Both the position numbers and the translations under genes were made by a program. From NCBI GenBank assembly GCA_006538405.1, contig BJKQ01000014.1, forward strand, positions 1,178,001 through 1,242,000: a stretch of DNA of 64,000 bases, given 5' to 3'. This DNA comes from Hansfordia pulvinata (lineage: Eukaryota > Ascomycota > Sordariomycetes > Xylariales). Under the pieces are notes generated by a model. The model was given only the letters and a program-made list of their open reading frames with translations, searched no databases and was not told where the DNA came from. This document shows, piece after piece, positions 22,301-33,337 of the stretch (position 1 is the stretch's first letter; the number at the start of each line of letters is the position of its first letter).

Positions 22301-23953
22301 CTATAGTAGTCGGAGGAGATGGGCAAATCATTGACTAACCCCGGCATCGCCTTACTCAAGAGACGCATGATTCAGAGTTCCTTGCCGTAGTGACTACCGG
22401 GAGCGCTGGTGTGCAAGACGTGAGAAGCACCTCCTGAGTGACCCGAAACAGCTGCCGCAACCTCACCAAGTGGTGGCTTCTCACGCTCAGGCGATGGAGA
22501 TACGAGTACATGTGCTTGAAATGGCCGTGCTGGCTAGGTCAGGACTGTGCGATAGCTCACCGTACGGAACCTTGGAGACTGAACGCTTGTAGGGGTTGCG
22601 ACAGAGCTGGCTAATATCCTGCAGCGGCCACAATCTCATATCCCGCCTGATCACCCTATGACTTCCTACTCATGTTTTATAACGGCAGCTACAAATTTAA
22701 TACTCTTGTCTGCTTCGAACAGCTGTTATAGACCCTTTGGAGTTTCCAACAACTGATCTTTTGCATGTACTCAGATCAATCCCTTACTTATCGACTCATC
22801 CGTTGGAGGAAATCGGCTTCTTCTGATGGACACGAAAGGCGGTGGATGTGATGGTTAGTCGACCGCTACAGTGACTTCGATTCCGCGTGGGAACGGCCCC
22901 AGCACGATTGCCCGAGCTGTTAGATCAGGCGGTTGACCTAACTATGTGTATATTGCCGCGACAATGGCCAGGGCGGCTGATGTTCCAAGAAGGGGCTGTG
23001 CGATAGGGTTGCAATGAGGCCATCACCGCCTTGCTTGTTTGACATTTCTCTTCTCGGGCCGCTCCTCCCTGTGGCACAAATTTTGGCAGAGGGGAGTGCG
23101 GGAATCGCGCCGTGTGCTGTCAATTGATTGGCAACTTTGGACGAGGCGGACTCGGGCGCATTGCCACGAAGCACAGAGAGAGGCCCGATTGAAGGGACGA
23201 CTGCCAGCGACGCAGCAGCCAGAAGCCGTTGCTGCTTTACCGCCTGATGACGAGATGCATGTAGATACGAGCAATAGGACCTCTCGGCTGCCAGACGACG
23301 GTTCCGGCGACGACGCGACAACGCGAGTTGACTTAGGGAGCAGGTCTTGATGAAATTACCATTGTGACGATGATTTTGCGACCCGACAGGATCGGAGGTT
23401 TCTAGGTCTGACATCCATGGATGAATGAATGCCTTTGCATGATTCGGCCCAGCTGGAAAAGCAAACGTGGTGGGGATTTCAGCCCGACCGACAGCCGCCT
23501 GTCTCAGCGCCGGCGCCGCGGCCGGGACTCATCAATGCAGCCACGAGTGCTCGTGAAGATCAAGCCGGAGCACTGACGAGCTGAAGCCCAAGCAACAATA
23601 ACATTGAGAGCACGGCTCGGGTTTGTACTCGTCAACACCCATTTACGAGTACTCGTATGTGGTTGCTGCGTGCTCCGACCGCACCGCTCCGACCTTCTTT
23701 TTGAGTACCTTAATCACGCGTCCGGGTACCTTGGACCTCTTCATCAGTGCCTCACCCAACGCTCGTCCGTGTTGACCCATCGATGTTTGAGAGACCGGGC
23801 CAGATTCCAGCTCGGCAAAGCTGGAGTCCCACGTTCCAGACCCACCTGTCGCGATGACAGTGCGCTAACTTGAGGCTACGAGTACATCCATGTGCCTAAC
23901 TGGTGCCGGTACCTGTCCATCTCCATGGAGATCTACTCGTACCGGTCGGTGTA

Positions 23954-23963
23954 CTCGTACGAG
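23954..23963. repeat. Palindromic decamer CTCGTACGAG
   Basis: Core of the dispersed palindrome family, here within a cluster of TACTCGTAC copies at 23932-23963. Confidence 0.85.
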
Positions 23964-24927
23964 GCTTGGCCGGCCTATCGATTGTTTCTCGGTGCAACGG
24001 AGCTAGCGAGTAAACAGGGTCCGGACCTGACTAAAACCAACGTGGTGCTCGTATCTGGCGGCCTGGCGCCACGCCGCGCACCGCTGCCAACTCACCACCA
24101 CCCACCACAGCCCCTCCTCCCTCCAAAGCCATCGCCGCCCGCTCCCAACCGTACTGTCCTGCTGGGCACCGCCGACGGCGACAAACCCCAAGACAGGCTC
24201 ACGGGAAAAAAGAGAAGTCTCCCTCTCCGACTGAATTGTCACAATGCGCTGACAAGGCTGACCATTTGCATATCCATCTCACGATCCGAGGCCTCGCACG
24301 CGCACGCGCAACCCCACTGGCGCGCTGTCCACACCACCGCCAACCACCCCATTTTCCCCCAGGTGCGTCACTGCCCCCCCCGGTACCACCCCCAACCCCT
24401 CCATTTCGCCCGCCCCAAATGTCACTTTTCGAGAGGTCGGGCAACACTGCAACCCACCCATCTCGCCCTGAGCCCGCCCGCATGCGATGCCTCGTCGCCC
24501 TCAGAGACTGTCCTAGACACCCTCTGATTCCTTTTCTCTCCGCCTCCCTCGCTCCATTCCATTCCCGATCCCGCTTCTCTTTTCTCTCCTCCATTCCCTT
24601 CGCAACACTGCTAGTCTCGTACGCCACCCGCACCCCACGCGCCATACTACGAGTACCACACACATTGGGCTGCCACTCGCGCACGCATACACCCACACGC
24701 TCCGCATTCCTCACTCGACTGCGTCGCCGCACAAGTTGGCTGTCACCTACGAAGAGAGACACTGACATTCCTGCGTTTCGCGCCGCCGCCAGCCTAATCG
24801 CGCAAAGTACCACCAAGGCACCGACGCCTTCCACCAACCCGAGTCGCCGCAGTCTCGGTCAACCTCCAGGCGGACGGTCATTTTGTCGCAAGGGTCTTGG
24901 CCATTGGCCGACACCGCATTCAAGAAG

Positions 24928-26158
24928 ATGCGACTCCCCCAGAACCAGCCGGCGCTGCTCGCCCTCGCCCTCGCCATCGCTTCCCTGGCGTCCGCAAACC
25001 CATACCCCCGCGACGACCTCGCAGACAATGGATATGGCTACCTGATGCCCAGGGCGTGCGCCGCTTACTGTGGCGCCGACAACCAGTACTGCTGCGCCCA
25101 GGGCCAGTCCTGCACAACCCAATCTGGCATCGCAACCTGTGTCAACGGTGGAGGAGAGGTTGCCTTCCAGACGACAACATGGACGGAGACGAGGACCTAC
25201 ACCAGCACAATGAGCAAGCACCTGCCCACGCCCACGCCCACCGGCGTGGCTGGGGAGGCGTGTGTGCCCCCTGAGGGCTCTGGACAGAAAGCCTGCGGCC
25301 CCATCTGCTGCGCGAGCTGGCAATGGTGTGCCAACGACGTCAAGGGCCAGTGCTCCGCCGACCCCGACGCCACCTCGGTCACTCAGTGGGTCACTACCGG
25401 CGTCATGACCACTGCATTTGCGGCTCCGTACCGGGTCACAAGTGGGTCGACCATCTACGAATCCACCCCGACCGGCGACGTCGACAGCGCCACCGTCACC
25501 CCGACCGGCACCGACGCCCCCGAACCAGTCGGCACGGCAGGCAACCTGAGCGGAGGCGCCGTCGCGGGTATTGTCATTGGCACCATCGCTGGTGTTGCGC
25601 TGCTCATCATGTGCTGCTTCTGTTGCATCACCAGAGGGCTCTGGCATGCCTTCCTCGCCCTTTTCGGCCTCGGCAAGAAGAAGGAGCGCGTCGAGGTGAT
25701 CGACGAGAAGTCGCGCTACAGCAACTCCCACGCCGGCCGCCCAAGCCATGGCGGCTGGTTCGGTGGCGGCGGTCGACCTTCCGCGGCTTCTTCTCGCAAG
25801 GACAAGGACAAGAAGAAGCTGGGTTGGCTGGCTGCCGGCGCCACCGCCGCTGCGGTGCTGCTCGGCTTGAAGCGCCACGAGAAGCACAAGGCGCATAGTC
25901 ACACTCAGAGCCAGAGCTATACGCAGAGCAACCGACCTCCCCGCAGCGACTGGAGCAGCTCGTACTATACCGACTCGTATACGGGAACTACGCCTAGTGA
26001 GTTCTCCCTCCGCAGGACGGACCGACAAGGTGACCAGACCTGAGCGCTAACCAATTTTCTCGCTTCTAGGTAGCATGAGTTCCGACAGACGTACTAGGGA
26101 CACGCGGCGCTCCAGACAAACTCGTACGACGAGAGCTTCTCGGAGCTCGAGGCGTTGA
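24928..26158 (+). CDS. Secreted/anchored Cys-rich single-pass membrane protein (unknown function)
   Basis: Exons are 24928-25996 and 26070-26158. The intron has a GTGAGT donor, GCTAAC branch and CTAG acceptor. The protein has 385 residues. It begins with a signal peptide (LALALAIASLASANP), followed by two small cysteine clusters (CAAYCGADNQYCC with CTTQSGIATC, and CGPICCASWQWC). Then comes a Ser/Thr/Pro-rich extracellular stalk with many TPT, VTP and TTT runs, and one transmembrane helix (AGIVIGTIAGVALLIMCCF). The cytoplasmic tail is basic and low-complexity (GKKKERVEVIDEKSRY, a GWFGGGGRPS stretch, a HEKHKAHSHTQS stretch) and ends in an Arg/Ser-rich sequence. The layout resembles fungal wall-stress or adhesion-type surface proteins, but I do not recognise the family. 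The ATG at 24928 is chosen because the signal peptide follows directly; an in-frame reading opens 15 codons earlier. Confidence 0.82.
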
Positions 26159-27195
26159 GAGCTTGCTTGGAAGCTGTACTATCATAGCCCGCCCTGAAGC
26201 TGAGGACGCCTTGTCACACCACTATTGTTTATAAGAGCGCCCCAAGATATATAAGATTGCATGGCACTCTCTGGCGTTTACGAGATTTTGGCATTCGGGT
26301 TTGGAAATATAGACAATGATGATAGGCGAATGACGATGCGAGACATCTGTCCGAAGGAAAGCCTAATCAACGAAGAAATGGGATTTGAGAGACGAATGAC
26401 GGTCTGGAAACGATAATAGGCATGCCGAAAGAATTGAGATCACGTCAAGCACGAATGATTTTGTGTACGTGTATAATGAATAACTGAGAATGTGCACGAG
26501 AAAATGACTACATGTATGAGATATTGTGATGCTCATTCTCCTTGTGATCTCATGAATTTGTGGCGGTGTTATGGGGCATGGGATCCCGAGCCTATCTTGG
26601 TGATGGCCAGATGGATGTAAGGATTCATGTTGTTTGAGATCTTTCACCAAAGCTGTCGGCCCCAGGTACAGGTGGCCGGTGTAGATAGGTGGGCACTTGA
26701 TGTACTTGATTACTCGTATGCGGGTGGTGGCGGCACGAGTACCTAAGGCTCAAAGCCCTCGAATGACTGGCGATTTAATCAGTATCATGTACCTTTGCTC
26801 GCATTAAGCAAGTTCGGGTACATTCTGTCCTGCACCTCTATGAGCACCGATAGTAGCCCGAGTACTCGTACCTACCAGTGGAGGGCCGTGACGACACCCA
26901 GGCACAACCCCGGGCCGGACCTGACTGGGGTCACACCTGACCACATGCGCCAAAGCAGTGCTCCGTCGTAGCGACATCGTCGACTTTCAGCCTGCGACGC
27001 CATCACCTCCATCCACCTCATCACCGTCCATCCAAATCCTGGTTCGCATCGCCATCTCCCTATATCTAGACACGACAGCCGCCAGCTCGCACGCTCGTTC
27101 AGGACTCGTCTCCCTTGCTGGCCTCCTCTTCCCGCCGCCACCTCCATCAAGGCACCTAGGCCCCCTCCCATCCCTCATCGGCAGAGGTCGGCGCC
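26159..27195. other. Spacer upstream of V-ATPase subunit H gene
   Basis: AT-richer 3' region (26160-26650) followed by TACTCGTA-family motifs (26712, 26737, 26862) and the CT/CA-rich leader of the next gene. No gene seen. Confidence 0.45.
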
Positions 27196-28774
27196 ATGTC
27201 ACTCGACCCCCCTCCCTACCTGGCCTCCCTCCAGAGCAACATTCGCCAACGGCCCATTCCCTGGGATGGAGCTGCGCGAGCCGGCACCATCACCGAAGCC
27301 CAATTGGCCAAGATTCGGGCGGTCGACAAGGCCAAGAAGGACCAGAGGAAACAGCTGGTTCAGGATGATCTCGACGGCTTCCGTGTGCTGTTCGTCGGCC
27401 AGCCCGGCACCCCCGGTGTTCTAGAGTCGGCAAGTCAGCGCTCAGATGTCGTACAGTACATCCTCGTGCTTCTGACCGACCTTCTTGAGCGTACGTGCCC
27501 CGTCCCATCCACTCCTCCCTCCCGTGCTTCTCTCCGCGTACCTTGCATTACTGACACGACTGTCTTCTCCAGTCTCTCCTGCTCTCGCCAAGAATCTCCT
27601 CAAGGACCCAGACCCGTACCGATACTTCCTGCCGATGCTTGCGCACTCCAACAACCCCGAAGACCCGATTCCCCTACTTGCTTCTATTGCTCTCGCCCTC
27701 ATCATGGCCAGCTCAGGCGATGATTCCGCGCCCACTGAGCACGCCCTCTCCGTTACCCTGAGCTACCTCAGCAGCCAGATCAAGGAGTCCAACGATGCTG
27801 GCCTGCAGGACACCGCCATCATCCAGTATGCGTCCATGCTTACCGGGCGCCCTGCGAGACAGGTCTTCTGGAAACAAAGAAGCGAGACCGTTACCCCGCT
27901 GGTTGACATACTCAGAAAGGCCGCGGTGTCGGAGACGATTCTTCGGCCACCCTGTGGAATGGCAACTCGTCCCTGCGGAGCACGGGATCCGAGGGGATAA
28001 GCGGCGGAGTTGGTCTGCAGCTTCTGTACCACGTCTTGCTGGTGCTTTGGCAGTTGAGCTTTGGCGCCGAAGACATCGGCGACGAGCTGGACGAGTGAGT
28101 CTGCCCTGTTGCTTTGCCTCCACATTTAGCATATCCATTTGAACTGACGTTACGACAGCGAGTACGACATTGTCGTGCTCTACATTCAGCTGCTCAAGCT
28201 GTCGCCCAAGGAGAAGACCACGAGACTCATCCTCGCGACGCTGCGCAATCTCTTGGACGCCAACCCCACAACCCTGCTCCCCACGGCTGTCCTGGCCAAA
28301 CTCCCAGCCCTCCTTCAGAACGTCGCAGGCCGCCACCTGACGGATCCGGAGCTGCTAGAAGACCTGGAGCACCTGAAGGAGACACTGGAGGAGTATACCA
28401 AGACCAAGACCACGTTTGACGAGTACGTGGCCGAGGTCCAGGCGGGGCACTTGAGGTGGTCCCCACCGCACCGTAACCAGCTCTTCTGGGCCGAGAATGC
28501 GCGCAAGATTCTCGAGCACGAGAACGGAGCCGTGCCGCGCAAGATGGCGGAGATTATGAAGAAGCCGTGGGACAACGACAAGGCGGTTCTGGCCATTGCC
28601 TGCAACGACATTGGCGCGCTGGTGCGGGAGGTACCCGAGAAGAGGCACCAGCTGGAGAAGCTGGGGCTCAAGACGCGCATCATGGAGTTGATGCAGGACT
28701 CGGACGAGAACACACGGTGGGAAAGCTTGAGAGCCCTGGGGAGCTGGCTCAAGTACAGTTTCGAGGAAAACTGA
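27196..28774 (+). CDS. VMA13: V-type proton ATPase subunit H, with apparent 1-base frameshift
   Basis: Exons are 27196-27490, 27573-28094 and 28159-28774. Splice phases fit (GTACGT..CCAG and GTGAGT..ACAG). Reading through gives about 477 residues, the normal length. Recognisable parts: the start with YLASLQSNIRQRPIPWDG, the region LYHVLLVLWQLSF, the helical repeats ending VAEVQAGHLRWSPPHRNQLFW and KILEHENGAVPRKM, and the C-terminal armadillo part (ENTRWESLRALGSWLKYSFEEN). Subunit H couples V1 to V0 of the vacuolar ATPase and silences free V1. In exon 2 the frame changes at 27921-27928: KAA is followed in frame by VSETILRPP, whereas the next frame gives VGDDSSATLWNGNSSLRS. One missing G explains both the frame and the exon length modulo three. 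This is probably an assembly indel, since a housekeeping gene is unlikely to be dead. Confidence 0.93.
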
Positions 28775-29957
28775 AAGTCAGCCGGGCACGGCGCTGAATG
28801 AGAGGACTTTTATGAATTGCGGAAGAAGGAGAGGCGCAGGGCCACGGTCCGGTCCGGTCAATGTGCAGTTACTATCGCTGCTGTGTAGGTAGCCTTGATT
28901 GTCGTGGCCAATGTAGTATGCTTCGGTGGTATCATAGTGGGATTCGGGAGTCGGCAATTGGATTCAACCGGACACAGATGTGGTCCCTGAGGACTGTGAT
29001 ACCATATACCGGCCCGTGTTGTCTGCGCCGTTGTGGTTTGCGGTTGTATGGAGTGTATCATGTGGCAGGGACCAGCCGGCAAGTCCTAGTACTCGTAGAC
29101 CAGCGCGACCGCATACATGTGAGGATTCAGCCACACAAGGCGTTTCCGGCGCCCGCGCGCATCCGTAGATCGTGTAGGTAGCCTTGTGATTCACGAGGCA
29201 ACCTGCTTGAAGGCGTGTTTGTTATTGCCAGATTGGACATGGTGCCAGGGGCGAAAGCACGCGTACCTGCATCCGAGATACGATGACCAGAACTCGGGGC
29301 CCGATACTGGGTAGGTAAGTACTGGTGAGGCGATTTGTCGAGGCAACATGAATCAGCATTCATGGCATCAAGAGTTTGAATCGGCAAGCCTTGTCGAAGG
29401 CTTCCATTCTGGTTCGACCTGCCAAGCTGCTGGTACGGAGCGCAGCGTCTCCCAATCGGCCAGGATGGGGGCTGACGAGTATCGTGGAGTGACTGAACCC
29501 GTACGAGTACTCTTCTGGTACGCGTACTGGCTTCCAGGTGCCTGCGCGACTCTCATTATGTAACTCGTTTCTTGTCAGGTCAACTGTCATGAGCCGCGGT
29601 GAGTTTCCGCAATGGGCGGTCGGCAATGACGGGAACGGATCGGGAAGAGCGGGTGTGCAGCAGCAGGCGGCTATCTCACAGCCCACCTCTATGCTAGATA
29701 ACTACCTAACTTAGGAGGTACTCGCAGCACGGCTTCTCATCCGCCGAGACGAGGGGAGCGCTACTACGTAAAAGCGGAGTCGCTATCGGAGCTTACCCCA
29801 GGAAAGCTGGAGGCTTGAGGGTCGGGGACACACGGGGAGGAGGCCGAGGAGCGGAGACGCAAGCCAATGGATGAGATCGGGGCCACGAGGTTCAGGTCAG
29901 AGCCAGGCTAGCCGGCCGGCCAGCCGGCCAGCCACCAAGTACCGCCAGCATTGAGGG

Positions 29958-29996
29958 GGCGAAGGCGACGGCGACGGCGACGGCGACGGCGAAGGG
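29958..29996 (+). repeat. GGCGAC hexanucleotide array
   Basis: About six tandem copies of GGCGAC/GGCGAA in spacer DNA. Confidence 0.85.
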
Positions 29997-30512
29997 GAGC
30001 GTGTGCCGCGACTAGGCGAAGCCCGACATGGATGGGGGGACTTCGACGTTCAGAGACACTCCAGTTCAGCGCTAGGTATCTACATGCAGGTATCTACCGT
30101 ACCTATTCGCTGTACGTAGGTACTTGTAGCTCGCCTCCAGCTGTGCCTCATGACCTTCGATTGTAGGACGCATCCATTGTAGGTACGAGTTAGGTATCGT
30201 AGGTAGCCCGCAGAGGCCGAGATAGGCCGCCGCCACCTGATCGTGGATGCTGCCCGCCCCAATTCGATAATGAATCGCATCCATTGGAACAAGGTGAGGC
30301 AGATGTAGGTAAGTTAGGTAGGTACCTACTTGCCGGTGTCCGTGTGATGTCTGTCTTATAAGGGGACCAGTCCCGCTGTCGTCACCTCTGTCCACGACAC
30401 CACCGCCGCCAATCATCTCTCCCCTCTCCCCTCTCTCCATTCTCCCTGGCTGGCTGGCTCTGTCTTCCATTGCCTCCCGCCTACCACACACATGACCACC
30501 TAGCTGCCTTGG

Positions 30513-30518
30513 CCGAGG
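30513..30518 (-). promoter_or_regulatory. CCGAGG (reverse of CCTCGG), possible fatty-acid response site
   Basis: The same hexamer as upstream of FOX2, in reverse orientation, close to the start of methylmalonate-semialdehyde dehydrogenase. It is suggestive of shared control, but such a hexamer is expected about once per two kilobases by chance. Confidence 0.25.
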
Positions 30519-30633
30519 TACTCGTACTCGCCTGAGCTACCCACCTACCTAGCCCAGCCCGCCCGCGTGCCCGACAAGTAGGTCAGGTTGCCTTTAACCT
30601 GGACCGGTCCCGCCTCGACAGCGACGGGCCATC

Positions 30634-32455
30634 ATGCATCGTCTCGCCAGATCCCAAGGCAGAGGGCTCGCCGCCGCCGCCGCCAACCGCTTCGCCCACC
30701 ACCAGCTCCTCGCGTCCTCTCCCGCCGCCTCCAGAGCCGCCATGCCGGCCTCCTCCGCCACCTCGGCTGGCAGCCGCCTGGCCTTGACCGCCGGCCACGT
30801 CCGCCCCTTGAGCGCCCTGGCCTCGACCGCCACCAGCTATCCCACCTCGCACGAGCAGGTGGCCAAGCCCGAGGATACGCCCTACTTCCTCAACAACAAG
30901 TTCTACCCCTCGGCGACGGACAAGTTCATCGACCTGCACGACCCCGCCACCAACAACCTCGTCACCCGCGTCCCCAGAGCACCGATGCCGAGCTCCGCGC
31001 CGCCGTCGACAGCGCCCAGCAGGCCTTCCCCGCCTGGCGTGCCACCTCCGTCCTGGCCCGCCAGCAGATCATGTTCAAGTTCGTTGCCCTCATTCGCGAG
31101 AACTGGGACCGCCTCGCCGCCAGCATCACCCTCGAGCAGGGCAAGACGTTTGCCGACGCCAAGGGCGACGTCCTGCGCGGTCTCCAGGTCGCCGAGGCCG
31201 CCTGCGCCGCCCCCGAGCTGCTCAAGGGCGAGATCCTCGAGGTTGCCAAGGACATGGAGACCAGGTCCTACCGCGAGCCCCTCGGTGTCGTTGCCGCCAT
31301 TGCTCCCTTCAGTGAGTACCTCTCTGATCCCCCCTCCCCCTCCGCGGCTGTGCTTGCTTCGGTCTGTGCCGTATCCAGCGTGCTGACTGCTGCTTCCCAG
31401 ACTTCCCCGCCATGATTCCCCTCTGGTGCATTCCCATTGCCACTGTGACGGGCAACACCCTCGTCCTCAAGCCTTCTGAGCGCGACCCTGGCGCTGCCAT
31501 GATCCTCTGCGAGCTGGCGCAGAAGGCCGGGTTCCCCGACGGCGTCATCAACGTCGTGCACGGCGCCCACAAGACGGTCGACTTTATCCTGGACGCCCCT
31601 GAGATCAAGGCAGTCAGCTTCGTCGGAGGCAACAAGGCTGGCGAGTACATCTACTCGCGGGCCTCGGCCAATGGCAAGCGCGTGCAGGCCAACCTGGGCG
31701 CCAAGAACCACGCCGCCGTGCTTCCGGACTGCAACAAGAACCACTTTATCAACTCGGTCGTCGGCGCTGCATTCGGCGCTGCCGGCCAGCGGTGCATGGC
31801 TCTGAGCACTCTGGTCATGGTTGGTGAGACCAAGGAGTGGCTGCCCGAGCTGGCCGCCCGTGCAAAGGAGCTGTCGGTCAACGGCGGCTTTGAGGACGGC
31901 GCGGACCTCGGTCCCGTCATCTCGCCGCAGAGCAAGGAAAGGATCGAGGGCCTAATTGCCAGCGGCGAGAAGGAGGGCGCGAAGATCCTCCTGGACGGCC
32001 GCGGCTTCAAGCCGGCCAAGTATCCCAATGGCAACTGGGTGGGACCGACCATCATCAGCGACGTCACCCCGGACATGCAGTGCTACAAGCAGGAAATCTT
32101 CGGCCCGGTGCTGGTCTGCCTGAACGTCGACACGCTGGACGACGCGGTGGAGCTGATCAACAAGAACGAGTACGGCAACGGAGTCGCCATATTCACGCGC
32201 TCGGGCCCCACCGCCGAGACCTTCCGCAAGCACATAGAGGCTGGCCAGGTCGGCATCAACGTGCCCATCCCTGTGCCGCTCCCCATGTTCTCATTCACCG
32301 GCAACAAGAAGAGCATCGCCGGTGGCGGCGCCAACACCTTCTACGGGCGCCCTGGCGTCAACTTTTATACCCAGCAGAAGACGGTGACGGCCATGTGGTC
32401 CAGCGCCGATGCCATCTCGCAAAAGGCGGACGTGTCCATGCCCACGCACAATTAG
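30634..32455 (+). CDS. Methylmalonate-semialdehyde dehydrogenase (acylating), mitochondrial, with apparent 1-base frameshift
   Basis: Exons are 30634-31311 and 31401-32455. The GTGAGT..CCCAG intron splits the Asn codon of APFNFPAMIPLW. About 577 residues when read through. It starts with an Arg/Ala-rich, acid-poor presequence (MHRLARSQGRGLAAAAANRF) typical of mitochondrial import. ALDH-superfamily marks follow: CIPIATVTGNTLVLKPSERD, the FVGG turn, and the catalytic cysteine in GAAGQRCMALS. The C-terminal FSFTGNKKSIAGGG and YTQQKTVTAMW are typical of the MMSDH subfamily. The enzyme converts methylmalonate or malonate semialdehyde to propionyl- or acetyl-CoA in valine and beta-alanine breakdown. 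At 30971-30976 one C is missing. In frame the text is RVPRAPMPSS; with one more base it is RVPQSTDAELRAAVDSAQQAF, and the exon length then fits. Assembly error is the simplest cause. Confidence 0.94.
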
Positions 32456-33180
32456 GAGCATTAGGTAGGCGGTAGCGCTGGGAAATTCGAAGGCCCAAAT
32501 ATCAAATGAAGTGACTTTTCCTTCTTTTCTTCTTTTAAAAGTGGCATGTTCTCTTGCCTTGTAGTTGTACAACTCCGCCGACGAAGCGGGCCGAAGTTAT
32601 CCGAGGGCCGACTCTGCGAGTGACGCCAAATGTGATTGAAGCAATATTGAAAATATAGGTAGGTCGGCATGGTTAGCGCAAGTGAACTCATGTCGTTGAC
32701 TGCCTGACCAGGTATATAGTTTGAAAGACCAGTGGTTAGAAGCTTAAGTAAGGGTGATAGGTATACCTGCTTGTGAAAGGTCATCTGGCCGGACTTTGTT
32801 CAACTTCGTCCGACTTCGATTGTCGTAACATGCATTTTAGGTGGTAGCTTCGGCCGTTACGAGTGGGCAGTCGGAAGTCGCGTATCCCTGTCGCGAGAGG
32901 CTGAGCCGGGAACCGCGGGAACCGGCGTGTTCTAGCAGAACCAGGCAGCCACTAACGTCACTTCCGGTACTACGCGCACACATCGGCGACTCCCGCCTAA
33001 TAACACACCTTCACAATTACACCCACAACACCACAAGCGCATTGAAGGTGGCGCGCTCGGGTTTATCATCCGGACTCTGTTCATCCTGCATTCCCACATC
33101 CGCCCATCTCCAGCAAACACCCAACACAACGCTCTGCCCGCCAGCCCTCTTCTCTGCGTGCACACACGTCCTCTCTGGAG
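32456..33180. other. Spacer between MMSDH and F-box gene
   Basis: MMSDH 3' region and the CA-rich leader of the F-box gene. No gene or notable element seen beyond a GGTAGGT motif near 32655. Confidence 0.45.
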
Positions 33181-33283
33181 ATGGACGCTCAGATCAGCAG
33201 CCCAAACAGCAGGATTAGCCGTGACCGTCATGACGGCGATGGAGGCGGCGCCCCTGCGAAGCCGACGATGAAGACGATGACGA

Positions 33284-33337
<54 letters not shown>

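Larger units (their letters stand above)
18505..24927. other. Long gene-poor spacer
   Basis: No confident gene in 6.4 kb. The first ~500 bases are the reductase promoter (including GATAA at 18731). Two poly-G runs lie at 19123-19144 and 19379-19399. From 19700 to 20800 the spacer is dense in TACGAGTA/TACTCGTA and TACC motifs. The part 20900-23400 is lower in GC with broken frames; one minus-strand frame of 154 codons (21291-21755) shows no family I recognise. The last ~1 kb is a pyrimidine-rich leader of the next gene, whose long open frames on both strands look non-coding. Confidence 0.45.
28775..30633. other. Spacer upstream of MMSDH
   Basis: No gene seen. It contains a GGCGAC hexanucleotide array at about 29958-29996, an AGCCGGCC-rich patch at 29908-29935, dense GGTA/TACC repeats (30060-30340), and a CCGAGG hexamer at 30513-30518 about 115 bases before the next start codon. 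Confidence 0.45.

Noticed and set aside
24236..25045. 269-codon frame over the leader of the 24928 gene
   Set aside because: Covers the CT/CA-rich leader and then runs out of frame over the real signal peptide; no family features.
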